This document shows positions 8,584 through 17,245 of a DNA stretch of 64,000 nt, piece by piece. Below the pieces are notes generated by a model. It was not told the DNA's origin, searched no databases, and worked only from the letters and a program-made list of their open reading frames with translations. The first letter of the stretch is position 1; each line of letters starts with the position of its first letter. Origin of the DNA: BJHL01 sp040378885 (GTDB lineage Bacteria; Planctomycetota; Phycisphaerae; Phycisphaerales; UBA1924); NCBI GenBank assembly GCA_046316615.1, contig JBKDAN010000057.1:65518-129517 (forward strand). The letters run 5' to 3'. The position numbers and the translations under genes are program-made.

Positions 8584-9522
8584 ATGTCTCTGCCTCGCAA
8601 AACGTTCACCAGTCGTCTTGCCAATCTCGACTTCACCATAAAGATGCCCGTCGGTTTCATTGAAGCGCCACTGCAAAACGAGACGTACGACTTCGATAAG
8701 CCGCATGTGTCGGCACCGCTCATGCTCACGGCATCACCTGTCGCCATGGCGCTCATCGCGGTTGCGGGCCGTCCGGCTTACGGCGACGGATCCGTCCGCG
8801 AATGGTTCGAGTACTTGTGTAAGCACTTTGGCATCACACTGCTGAGCATTGGCCCGGCGTACGTGGGAGGACTGCGCAAGAACCACCCGGCGATCATCGC
8901 CACTGGTTTGCAAGTGCAAGATGGTACCGAGCTGGTCATGAGCTTTGTCGCATTTGAAGACGGCGGTCGCTTCGTGACAGCTCACGCCATGTGCGAGCGT
9001 GAGCTGGAACCCAGCTACATGAGCACACTTGAGAAGTGCATCTACTCCATCGAGTTGCTCCATCACCAAGGGCCGACCGTCAAACTTGAGAAGGACGGAC
9101 CCGAGTATCACATCGACATCATCCAGCATGAGCCCGATATGCCGCCACCGCAAGACGAAGCCGAGGTGTACGCCCGCAAGCTGGCGAAGGCTCGTGAATC
9201 AGCGGTTGCATTTGCACGCTCTTTGGTGGCGAGCGACAAGTTCGATGAAGCCGCACGTGTCGTGCTGTCCGCTGACGACAGCGGTCAGGGACGCGCGGCC
9301 TTGGCCCAACTATTCGTTGAAGCCCTGCGCGAGCAGGTGAAGCGCGATGGCAAGTGCAAGCCTGCGAAGCCGCGGGCTCTGGAGTTGTACAACCGCGCGT
9401 TGCAGTACCGGCTGAGCACGTACCCCGACCCGCACACGCAGGAAGAAGCGGATCGCTATTGCGCTGGACAAGACGAGGATCATGCCGAAATCGCGGAGAT
9501 TCTTGGCTATACACCGGAGTAA
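8584..9522 (+). CDS. hypothetical protein (312 aa)
   Basis: GGAG lies 7 bp before ATG 8584. The protein is soluble and mixed alpha/beta for residues 1-190, with a conserved-looking core around GPAYVGGLRKNHPAIIATG (about residues 95-115). A helical region rich in Ala, Glu and Lys follows (190-260), suggesting TPR-like or coiled helices, then an acidic tail. There is no signal peptide or membrane helix. It is the second gene of a likely three-gene operon with two membrane proteins. I do not recognise the family. Confidence 0.7.
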   Translation: MSLPRKTFTSRLANLDFTIKMPVGFIEAPLQNETYDFDKPHVSAPLMLTASPVAMALIAVAGRPAYGDGSVREWFEYLCKHFGITLLSIGPAYVGGLRKNHPAIIATGLQVQDGTELVMSFVAFEDGGRFVTAHAMCERELEPSYMSTLEKCIYSIELLHHQGPTVKLEKDGPEYHIDIIQHEPDMPPPQDEAEVYARKLAKARESAVAFARSLVASDKFDEAARVVLSADDSGQGRAALAQLFVEALREQVKRDGKCKPAKPRALELYNRALQYRLSTYPDPHTQEEADRYCAGQDEDHAEIAEILGYTPE

Positions 9523-9527
9523 TCGCC

Positions 9528-10064
9528 ATGCCGCTTGCCAAGCTGTTCCGTCGCCGCGAAAGGAAACGAACTGTGACAGACTACATCATGCTCGGCATCT
9601 TCGTGCTTATGTTCGGCGGGCTGGGAACGATGCTGCTCTACGTGGGAACGCGTGAGTTCTTCTTGCAGCGTCGTGTGCTCGCCACTGCCGTGCCCGTCGA
9701 GGCGGTCATTCTTTCTGCGGACGTACGCACGACAAAGTCGAACGACACTGACACGCGTTTGTTGCGCGACAACAGCACAACCTCGCATCACCCCGAAGTT
9801 CGCTTCGCATACACGTTTCGAGGCGTGCGATATGAAAGTGACATGATCTATCCCACGGTCATCGTTCGGGCCTATGCCAGCCGCGAAAGCGCGGCAGAAG
9901 ACATCCGCGAGTACTTGCCAGGCTCGGTCGTGAAGGCGTATGCCGATGCCACGCTGCCGCAGCGCGGCTTTCTGAGGCTGGAACGTTCGTCGAATCCCAC
10001 GTGGTTCATCGTTGCGGGCGTTCTCGCACTCGCGTTCCTCGCGATTATCGCACGATTCCTGTAG
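9528..10064 (+). CDS. DUF3592-like membrane protein (178 aa)
   Basis: The start is ATG 9528, 5 bp after the previous stop. A basic N-terminus (FRRRERKR) precedes transmembrane helix 1 (about 18-42). An extracytoplasmic beta-rich domain follows with the pattern HHPEVRFAYTFRGVRYESD, then a second helix (about 157-176). This two-helix plus beta-domain layout, with EVRFAYTFRG in the middle, is typical of DUF3592, a family of unknown function. It is the last gene of the run that starts at 8284. Confidence 0.7.
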   Translation: MPLAKLFRRRERKRTVTDYIMLGIFVLMFGGLGTMLLYVGTREFFLQRRVLATAVPVEAVILSADVRTTKSNDTDTRLLRDNSTTSHHPEVRFAYTFRGVRYESDMIYPTVIVRAYASRESAAEDIREYLPGSVVKAYADATLPQRGFLRLERSSNPTWFIVAGVLALAFLAIIARFL

Positions 10065-10132
10065 ACAGCCCCAGCCAGTAGCGAGATCAGATTCGCATTG
10101 ATTGCACAGCACACCCACGAAAGGAACTCACT

Positions 10133-10858
10133 ATGTCCCGCAATCTCATCGTCTTGGCCGGTTCGCTCGCAGTCGCTCCCGCAGTGCTGGCTCAGTCGAA
10201 CGTCGCCGCGATGGCGAAGTTCTGCTATGCGGAGAACACCGGCTGGATCAACTGGCGAGATGCAGGCTCACCGCTCGCATCGCAAGGTGTGCGTGTCAAT
10301 GGAGGCAACACCTTTCTGGCTGGCTTCGCTTGGAGCGAGAACGCAGGTTACATCAACATGGGCGATGGCACGCCCGCCAACGGCCTCGCATACAGCAATC
10401 CCACGAGCGGTACGGTGATCGATGTGCCCGACTTTGGCGTCAACATCAACACCGACGGCTCACTCAGCGGATTTGCGTGGGGTGAGAACATCGGCTGGAT
10501 CAACTTCGGTGTCACCACGCTGCTGACGAATCAGCGTGCCCGGGTGCAGACAGATGGCAAGCTGCGGGGCTACGCCTGGGGTGAGAACGTCGGTTGGATC
10601 AATCTCGATACGACCGAGCAGGGCAAGTACGTGTCGTTCGGCGGCAGCTGCGACCTGATCGACTTCAATCAGAACGATGTCTTTCCCGAGGACCAGGACA
10701 TCATCGACTTCTTCAACGTACTCGCCGGTAGCGCATGCAGTACAGGCAACTGCCAAGATATCGACTTCAACAACAACGAGGTCTATCCCGAAGATCAGGA
10801 CGTGATCGACTACCTGACAGTGCTCGCGGGCGGTCCGTGCTCCACTGACATTCCGTAA
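10133..10858 (+). CDS. secreted protein with GWIN repeats and two dockerin-like modules
   Basis: AAGGAA precedes ATG 10133. A Sec signal peptide (about 1-20, ending VLAQS) is followed by four spaced copies of ENxGW/YIN at residues 34-40, 70-75, 118-124 and 151-157, each flanked by GxAWxEN-type sequence; these look like beta-strand repeats. The C-terminus holds two tandem modules, about 176-203 and 208-236, each D-F-N-x-N-x-V-F/Y-P-E-D-Q-D followed by IIDFFNVLAG or similar. They resemble a calcium-binding EF-hand/dockerin loop with one extra residue. The same double module ends the proteins at 11078, 14831 and 29766. Probably exported and calcium-binding; role unknown. Confidence 0.8.
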   Translation: MSRNLIVLAGSLAVAPAVLAQSNVAAMAKFCYAENTGWINWRDAGSPLASQGVRVNGGNTFLAGFAWSENAGYINMGDGTPANGLAYSNPTSGTVIDVPDFGVNINTDGSLSGFAWGENIGWINFGVTTLLTNQRARVQTDGKLRGYAWGENVGWINLDTTEQGKYVSFGGSCDLIDFNQNDVFPEDQDIIDFFNVLAGSACSTGNCQDIDFNNNEVYPEDQDVIDYLTVLAGGPCSTDIP

Positions 10859-10889
10859 TCCATGCAGGGTTGCAAAACTCTGCGCGGCA

Positions 10890-10920
10890 GGCCGGCGACA
10901 ACGAGCGCCGGCCTGTTTGC
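10890..10920 (+). terminator. rho-independent-like terminator
   Basis: A perfect 8-bp GC stem (10890-10897 with 10906-10913) and an 8-nt loop are followed by a T-rich stretch. It sits 31 bp after the GWIN-repeat gene. The T-tract is short, so the hairpin is clear but termination strength is uncertain. Confidence 0.65.
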
Positions 10921-11077
10921 ATTTGCATGCAACACGTGTGCGTGGTCAAGAGCATGTCACAAATTCTCGCGACTTATCTAGCCGCGCGTGTCATGCTCTT
11001 CGCACTGCCATGCGTGGAAAGTGGAGTCGCGAGTGATCGCGACCAATCAGAACGCAACATACGCAAAGGAACAGATC

Positions 11078-13402
11078 ATGCTCGCTCGCTCTTCCGTCGC
11101 TCTCGCCCTCACGCTCTGCGCTGGCCTCGCTTGTGCCCAAACCTGCAACCCCGTGTCGAAACTGCTGGGCACTTCGCCCTTGAACGACGACAACTTCGGC
11201 GCATCGGTCGCCATGTCGTTCGGCGGTCCAAGCAACGCACCACTTTTCGCTGTCGGTATGCCGGGTGAAGACGCGCCGGGTGCCGGTAGCGATGCCGGCG
11301 GCTTCTCGATCTTCCAGCGCATCAACGGCTGGAGCACGATGACCGCTGCGTGGAACTCGACAGGTCAAGCGGGCGAACGTCTCGGCGCTTCGATCGGTCT
11401 GGCTGATCCCTATCTCATCGTGGGCGCTCCCGGCTACAACACCGGCCAGGGGCGTGCGCGTATCTTCCGCCGTTCTACCGGTAGTTCGTCGTATCTGCTC
11501 AGCACCGATGTGACGATTCTCGCTGCTAACTCGCCCGCCGATGCCGCGTTCGGCAGTAGCGTTGCCATCAGCGACGTGGGCGGCGGCTGGGCTGTCGTGG
11601 GTGCTCCGCTGCACAACTGGGCTGGCGTGCAATCTGGCTCAGCGTACTTCTTTGTTCGCGACGCAGCGACCAACCAGTGGATCGAGAACTTCCATGTGTG
11701 GGGTGGTGATTACGGCGGTGAGCCCGGCGATCGCCGCGGCACCAGCGTTGCGATGTCTCCCAACTCGCCTTTCGCCGCGATTGGCATCCCTCTGGCTGAT
11801 GAGCCCGGCAATCCCGATGATCACGGCAAGGTGCAGATCTTTGAACGCCTGGCGAATGGCAATGTGAGCGGTGCTCCCACGACCGTTCGGCCGCCGAGCC
11901 CTGAAGCTGGTGAGAACTTCGGCTCCGCCGTGGCCATCGCTGGGAATGTGCTGGTTGTGGGCGCTCCCAGCGAGGACATGACGCTGCAGGAAGGCGGTTT
12001 CCTCCAAGCGGCGACCAACGGCGGTGCGATCTATGTGTTCGAGCGCAACGTTGTGACCAACTCCTGGAACTTCGTCGCCAAGCTTCGTTCGCCCGTGCCC
12101 GTTGCCAACGGTGCCTTCGGCAGCAGTGTGGCGACCGACAACCTCCAGATCGTGGTTGGCGAAGCGTCAACCAATCGTGCCTATGTCTTCAGTAAGGTCA
12201 GTGGCAGTTGGCAGTACCAGTCCGCGATCAACGACCAGGATGCGGCCGCCAACGGCAGCTTTGCAAATGCCGTCGTGGTCCGCAACGGCGTGATCGGTCT
12301 GGGCGACGCGAGCGATGACGAAGGTGTGCTCACCGATCGTGGCGCGGCCTATGTGCTGACGATGGAACAGAACCAAGCGACTGGTGATCTGTGCTCCATG
12401 CCCATGACGGTGACGCAGAATGCGGACTTCGTCGGTTGTACGGAGTTTGCCACCGCCTCGGCTGGTACGCCGACCACGTGCGGTAGCGGCAGCAGCGGCA
12501 ATGTCGCACAGGGCCCCGACGTGTGGTTCAGCTTCAATCCCAGCTGTGATGGTTCCGCTATCTTCGATACGTTCGGCAGCGGCTTTGACACGGTCCTGAG
12601 CGTGCACAGTGCATGCTCGACGATCTTCGGCAGCAACACGATCACATGCAACGACGATCACACCTTCAGCGCGCCGAACAACCGCGCAAGCCTCGTGACG
12701 TTCAACTTCACGGGCGGCGAGTCATATCTCATCCGTGTCGCAGGTTACAACGGTGCGAAGGGACAGTTCACGCTTCGCAACCTCATCTCGTACGGCGTGA
12801 CGAACGACCAGTGCTCCAACGCGATCACGGTTGGCCAGGGCACCGCGACCTTCAACTCGTGTGCGGCGACTGACAGCAGCCTCGCGACTTCAGAATGCGG
12901 CCTGCCTCGCAAGGATGTGTGGTACCGCTACATCTCGCCCAGCAACGGCGTTATCACCATCAACACCTGCGGCAGCAGCTTCGACACAGTCCTCGCGGTC
13001 TACACGGGTACACAGCAGGCCTGCCCCGCCAGTCCGCTTGCACTGGTCGCCTGCAACGACGACAGCGTCGATGTCTGCGAGGCAGGGCTGTCACGCAAAT
13101 CCTTCGTGCAGTTCAGCGCTCCTGCAGGCGATAGCTACATGATCCGCGTTGGCGGCTTCAACGGTGAGTCGGGCCCCGGTCAGATGACCATCACCCACAC
13201 ACCGGGCTGTGATGACATCGACTTCAACAACAACACGGTCTTCCCCGAAGATCAGGACGTGATCGACTACTTCAACGTGCTCGCGGGCGGCGCGTGCTCC
13301 ACCGGCAACTGCGATGACATCGACTACAACAACAACGGCGTCTTCCCCGAAGATCAGGATGTGATCGATTACTTCAATGTACTTGCAGGCGGCAACTGCT
13401 AA
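11078..13402 (+). CDS. secreted FG-GAP-like propeller protein with two dockerin-like modules
   Basis: The start is ATG 11078 with AAGGA 7 bp upstream; it is followed by a signal peptide ending ACAQT. Residues 30-460 hold seven or so repeats with the pattern FGxSVAIxxxxxxVGAP, typical of FG-GAP/integrin-type beta-propellers. Two copies of a domain of about 120 residues follow, each with DVWF/Y and CGSSFDTVLAVYTG-type core and a closing YxIRVxGxNG, like planctomycete pre-peptidase C-terminal-type beta-sandwiches. The end carries two tandem D-F-N-N-N-x-VFPEDQD modules. The probable site is the cell surface or outside. There is no catalytic motif, so it looks like an adhesion or scaffold protein. 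A strong terminator follows. Confidence 0.85.
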   Translation: MLARSSVALALTLCAGLACAQTCNPVSKLLGTSPLNDDNFGASVAMSFGGPSNAPLFAVGMPGEDAPGAGSDAGGFSIFQRINGWSTMTAAWNSTGQAGERLGASIGLADPYLIVGAPGYNTGQGRARIFRRSTGSSSYLLSTDVTILAANSPADAAFGSSVAISDVGGGWAVVGAPLHNWAGVQSGSAYFFVRDAATNQWIENFHVWGGDYGGEPGDRRGTSVAMSPNSPFAAIGIPLADEPGNPDDHGKVQIFERLANGNVSGAPTTVRPPSPEAGENFGSAVAIAGNVLVVGAPSEDMTLQEGGFLQAATNGGAIYVFERNVVTNSWNFVAKLRSPVPVANGAFGSSVATDNLQIVVGEASTNRAYVFSKVSGSWQYQSAINDQDAAANGSFANAVVVRNGVIGLGDASDDEGVLTDRGAAYVLTMEQNQATGDLCSMPMTVTQNADFVGCTEFATASAGTPTTCGSGSSGNVAQGPDVWFSFNPSCDGSAIFDTFGSGFDTVLSVHSACSTIFGSNTITCNDDHTFSAPNNRASLVTFNFTGGESYLIRVAGYNGAKGQFTLRNLISYGVTNDQCSNAITVGQGTATFNSCAATDSSLATSECGLPRKDVWYRYISPSNGVITINTCGSSFDTVLAVYTGTQQACPASPLALVACNDDSVDVCEAGLSRKSFVQFSAPAGDSYMIRVGGFNGESGPGQMTITHTPGCDDIDFNNNTVFPEDQDVIDYFNVLAGGACSTGNCDDIDYNNNGVFPEDQDVIDYFNVLAGGNC

Positions 13403-13432
13403 ACACGCGACATCATCCAGTGCACGCAAACG

Positions 13433-13463
13433 CGGGAACCGTCGTAAGGCGGTTCCCGTTTTT
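13433..13463 (+). terminator. strong rho-independent terminator
   Basis: A 9-bp perfect stem (13433-13441 with 13450-13458) and an 8-nt loop are followed by TTTTT. It lies 30 bp after the FG-GAP gene, and its T-tract touches the stop codon of the convergent GT87 gene at 13463, so it may terminate from both sides. Confidence 0.85.
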
Positions 13464-14758
13464 CATGCGCTTGGTGTAGCGGCTGAATGTCGTGGGAGGG
13501 TCGGCGTGTTCTTCACCATCCACCACACCCAAGCCAGCGTGCCAGCAATCAACAGCATCTCACGCCAGCGAATGAGAAACTCAGGGAGACCTTCCAGAGC
13601 CTTCATTGCTCGCATAGGAAAGCACAAAGCCGCGACCACGAAGAGTGTGAGGGCGATTCGAGGCATCGTCGTGCCGAAGCGGAACAGGACAGCGGCGAGG
13701 ATGGGTGTGAGCACGATCAGGTCATAGTTGTGCGCGTTGATGAACATCAGAGAGATGATCAGCCCCAGGCACATGGTCTCGAAACTGGTGAATCGCTTGG
13801 ATTGCCACAGCAGCGTGCCAAACAGCACCAGTGCTAGCAAAGCGAGCGAGGGCACGGTCTTCCAGCCTGCGGCTGAGAGCAAACTACGCATGCCAAAGCT
13901 CTGCAGGAAGTCGGGCAGGTTCGTGTGATAGTTCGCATACACCTTCACAGCGCCGAGCCAGTTGTGCATCATGCCGACGGGACCTTGCTGATACGCAGCC
14001 ATCGACATCAGGGCGAGTCCAAAGCCGATGGACGCAAAAAGCGGCTTCCACGCGCGGTTGTAGACGAGCATGAGTACGAGAAACGCGCAGAAGGGCGGCT
14101 TGAAACTTGCGAGTGCCAGCAGAAGTCCCGCGATGACCCAGCGATCGTTCTGCCAACACCACCAAGCGCTGAACGTCAGCGTCATCGCAAGCAAGGAGGT
14201 TTGTCCGTTCCACATCGCGTGAGACGAGAATGGTGACGCGAAGACAAACGCCGTGCACGCCGTCATGACGATCCAGCCCCAACGCCGATCGAGCACGCCT
14301 TCGCGCCGTGCGACCCACCAGAGCAGCCACGCGAACCATGCAAAGCAGATCGCGTTGATAGCTCCATTGATGAGTCGTGATGTGTTGAAGTCTGGAAGGC
14401 TCAGCAACGCGAAGAACGGCGCCGAACTTGGCGGGTACGCAAAGCCGCCGTACACACGAACGGTTGACTCGTCGCGATATGAATGGCTGCCGAGTTCACC
14501 TTCGCTGCGTGCCCGAAGTGTCGCTTCGTCGTACGGATTCTCTCCATGAATGAAGCAGCGTCCACCCGCGTAGAAGTACATGAAGTCGTGAGTACCAAAG
14601 AACTTGCCCTTTGGGCGTCCGACACCGAAGACACTTGTCGTCAGCAGAAACGCAACCGCCATCGCGACTGAAGTCCAAAGCAGTGAATGGCGGACGCGGC
14701 GACTCTCAAGCCAGTGCCAGGGAGTGCTCGTGCCGGCGATTGATTGTGGAATCCCCAT
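13463..14758 (-). CDS. polytopic membrane glycosyltransferase, GT87/DUF2029-like
   Basis: This 431-residue protein has about nine to eleven hydrophobic helices. The first extracytoplasmic loop contains THDFMYFYAGGRCFIHGENPYD, matching the D-F/D-x-x-x-Y pattern of GT87 (DUF2029) polyprenyl-phosphate-sugar-dependent transferases. The later FAYPPSSAPFFALLSL stretch is also family-like (YPPxxxxLF). Members transfer mannose or arabinose-type residues to envelope glycans; donor and acceptor are not predictable here. It lies 72 bp downstream of the dockerin-like gene and may be the last gene of the DUF1800 operon, which would fit glycosylation of exported proteins. That link is inference. Confidence 0.75.
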   Translation of the reverse strand: MGIPQSIAGTSTPWHWLESRRVRHSLLWTSVAMAVAFLLTTSVFGVGRPKGKFFGTHDFMYFYAGGRCFIHGENPYDEATLRARSEGELGSHSYRDESTVRVYGGFAYPPSSAPFFALLSLPDFNTSRLINGAINAICFAWFAWLLWWVARREGVLDRRWGWIVMTACTAFVFASPFSSHAMWNGQTSLLAMTLTFSAWWCWQNDRWVIAGLLLALASFKPPFCAFLVLMLVYNRAWKPLFASIGFGLALMSMAAYQQGPVGMMHNWLGAVKVYANYHTNLPDFLQSFGMRSLLSAAGWKTVPSLALLALVLFGTLLWQSKRFTSFETMCLGLIISLMFINAHNYDLIVLTPILAAVLFRFGTTMPRIALTLFVVAALCFPMRAMKALEGLPEFLIRWREMLLIAGTLAWVWWMVKNTPTLPRHSAATPSA

Positions 14759-14830
14759 GTGCTATCAGAGCGGACACAACGCGATATGTCCACTCGGAGT
14801 GTGTTTGGGTTGGCGCGACGACGAGAGTCG

Positions 14831-15829
14831 TCAGCCGCACACACCGCCAGCGAGCGTGTTGAAGAAATCGATCACGTCTTGATCTTCCGGATACACGTCG
14901 TTGTTGTTGAAGTCGATGTCGCAGGGGTCTGCATATGGGCACGCGCCGCCTGCGAGTACCTGGAAGAAGTCAATGACATCCTGATCCTCGGGGTAGACGT
15001 CGTTGCGATTGAAGTCGATGCTGTCGCACTCTGCGCCCGGGCTGCCCAGCAGCACGAACGCAATGTCTTGGGCCGCGTCAGTTGCACCTTCGGGCTTTCC
15101 GGTGTCGTTCACGGGTGTCCACGCACCGTCGGCGAAGAGCTTCGCGTTCCAGCCTGGCAGTGTGCGCGTGCCGCTGAGTGTGACGGGCACCACAAACAGC
15201 GGCGGGTTGCCGCTCGAGTTGCTAAGTTGCCAATCAAGCCAGTAGGTTCCGGGTCCCAAAGTGAGGTTCACGTTCAGCGTCACGGCGTACAGGCGCCGTG
15301 ATGTATCGGGGGACATGATCGCTGGCCCAACAGTGGTTGTGAAGACGCGATACGCGTCCATCGCGGCAACACTGTTCAGTCGGTTGGTGCTGGTGTCACC
15401 AAACACTACGCTGCTGCCCGCTTCGCCTGGCACGTCGTTCCAGATGCGCAGTGTTGCACCGCTGACGGGGGTGCTCAGTGCGCCGGGCTGGTACGCAAAG
15501 AGTTGCATGCCGGCGAGGCGCCAGGTTTGTCCTGTTGGGACCGTGAAATCATCGGCCAGTCGCACCCCGCCGCTGGCGTCAGATTGATCGGCGTGACAGG
15601 CGACACCCGCGAGCGAGTTTCCGAGCAACGCGCTGACGCTTGCAACCTCGCTCCATTGACTGCTGCCGGGGGCAGGCGTGTTGTTGCCGGTCTGATTGAC
15701 GAGCGCCAGTGCGGGCGTGCCCGGGTTGGCAGATCCATTGCTGAACAGTTGTGCACGAGCGGACCCGCACGCAACTGCGAGTGCAATCGCCAGCCCGATG
15801 TGTTGAACGTGGCATGCTTGCTTCAGCAT
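14831..15829 (-). CDS. secreted protein with two C-terminal dockerin-like modules
   Basis: GGAG lies 7 bp before ATG 15829. A signal peptide ends near SARAQ (residue 27). The middle (30-265) is a beta-rich domain with DDFTVPTGQTWRLAGMQLFAYQPG and YWLDWQLSNSSG stretches. I recognise the pattern from planctomycete exported proteins but know no function. The last 65 residues are two tandem modules D-F-N-R/N-N-DVYPEDQDVIDFF separated by ACPYADPC. Its start overlaps the stop of the upstream DUF1501 gene by 7 bp, so translation is probably coupled. This suggests the DUF1800/DUF1501 pair handles this protein or acts with it. Confidence 0.8.
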   Translation of the reverse strand: MLKQACHVQHIGLAIALAVACGSARAQLFSNGSANPGTPALALVNQTGNNTPAPGSSQWSEVASVSALLGNSLAGVACHADQSDASGGVRLADDFTVPTGQTWRLAGMQLFAYQPGALSTPVSGATLRIWNDVPGEAGSSVVFGDTSTNRLNSVAAMDAYRVFTTTVGPAIMSPDTSRRLYAVTLNVNLTLGPGTYWLDWQLSNSSGNPPLFVVPVTLSGTRTLPGWNAKLFADGAWTPVNDTGKPEGATDAAQDIAFVLLGSPGAECDSIDFNRNDVYPEDQDVIDFFQVLAGGACPYADPCDIDFNNNDVYPEDQDVIDFFNTLAGGVCG

Positions 15830-17139
15830 GAAAACACTCCTCGCGATGTGGGCGTGAACTGTGGAAAGACCGTTGCAAGATTCAGGTTGCCCGCTCGCTG
15901 CGCCACGATCTCCGCGAGAATGTCTCGGTAATCGATCGTGACAGCGAGGTCGATGCCCTCAAACAGATTCTGCGGTGCAAGACCGGGCCAGTTGGTCAGT
16001 ACCCGTCCGCCATTGACGCATTGACCGACCACCATCATCATGCTGCCGTGTCCGTGGTCCGTGCCAAGACTGCCGTTTTCCTGCAGTCGCCGACCGAACT
16101 CCGACATCACAACGACAGTCACATTCGGGCCGCCGCCCGCGACCACGTCGCGGTAGAACGCGCCAATGCTATTGGCAAGGTTGCTCATCAGGTTGGCCAT
16201 GCTCCCGGTGACCGGACCTTGATTTTCGTGTGTGTCCCAACCACCGACATCGACCGCAATCGCTTCCACACCAACCTGTGCTCGAACAAGTGCAGCCGCT
16301 GACTTGAGCTGCGTGCCCAGCGTGGATGTCGGATACACAGCGCCGTTGGCGGGTGCGTATCCCGAGAAGTTGATCAGGTCGAGCATCGAAATCGTTTGCA
16401 GCGTCGCGCTCGCAGTCGCCTTCAGCGGATCCTCGGTCAATCCGTACATGTCATTGATCGCGCTCCGTCGGGCCGTCAGTGTGCTGGAGCTTCCCTGAAT
16501 CCCGAAGGTGTCAAGATTGCTGATTGGCAGCGAACTCGGAGCGCCGACAAGCTGCTGCGGCATGCCGCTGCTGATTGCCACACCTCGCAGAACACTGCCT
16601 GGCAGCATGACATCCACACTTGCCAGGTGCCGACCAAGCCAGCCCGTTCCCAGTGAAGGATCGCGCGGCTTGCCGACTTCCATGAAGCGCTGAGCTTCAA
16701 AATGGCTGCGACTGGGATCCGTACTGCCGCATGCGTGCACGAAAAGCAGCTTGCCATCGAGATACGCCTGATGCAGCCCCATCATGGCGGGAGGGATGCC
16801 GAAGCGAGAGTCCAGCGCTGTCAGCCGGTTGGGATCACTGGTGTCGGGCCGTGCCAGTGCAAGGGTTGGACGGCGCGTGTAGTAGTCATTCTCGAAGTAC
16901 GGCGCGCACATCGACATGGCATCGGCGGCACCGCGAAGATAGATCGACACGATCACATCGCGCATGCCGCCCCGGTGCGACTGCGCGTACGCCACGCGCG
17001 GAACCCACTGGTGCGCCGCTAGAAACGCCACGAGCCCGGTCGATGCCTGCACGAACGATCGCCGCGACAACTGCTGATACTCCCGGCAGCCGTTCGCGCC
17101 GCAGGCGCTCGAATTCATGTTGTCATTGTCGTTCGACAT
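15823..17139 (-). CDS. DUF1501 family exported protein
   Basis: The start at 17139 (the second in-frame ATG) is supported by GGAG 7 bp upstream; the ATG at 17145 is too close to it. The N-terminus has a twin-arginine leader (LSRRSFVQASTG, hydrophobic core, then AYAQS), so a folded protein is exported by Tat. The body begins RDVIVSIYLRGAADAMSMCAPY, typical of DUF1501, and holds GGWDTHENQG and VVVMSEFGRRLQENGSLGTDHGHG. These Asp/His/Glu-rich motifs resemble the alkaline-phosphatase/sulfatase metal site. DUF1501 genes are very common in planctomycetes beside DUF1800 genes. The substrate is unknown. It overlaps the next gene by 7 bp. Confidence 0.9.
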   Translation of the reverse strand: MSNDNDNMNSSACGANGCREYQQLSRRSFVQASTGLVAFLAAHQWVPRVAYAQSHRGGMRDVIVSIYLRGAADAMSMCAPYFENDYYTRRPTLALARPDTSDPNRLTALDSRFGIPPAMMGLHQAYLDGKLLFVHACGSTDPSRSHFEAQRFMEVGKPRDPSLGTGWLGRHLASVDVMLPGSVLRGVAISSGMPQQLVGAPSSLPISNLDTFGIQGSSSTLTARRSAINDMYGLTEDPLKATASATLQTISMLDLINFSGYAPANGAVYPTSTLGTQLKSAAALVRAQVGVEAIAVDVGGWDTHENQGPVTGSMANLMSNLANSIGAFYRDVVAGGGPNVTVVVMSEFGRRLQENGSLGTDHGHGSMMMVVGQCVNGGRVLTNWPGLAPQNLFEGIDLAVTIDYRDILAEIVAQRAGNLNLATVFPQFTPTSRGVFSC

Positions 17140-17245
17140 GTTCATACTCCGCGACGCAAGGAAGGTCCAGGTCCAAGATTCTCATCAGTCGCTCGCGGCT
17201 TTGGTTGCCGCGGCGCAAGAGCCGCCCGAACTCCACCCGTGTGAC

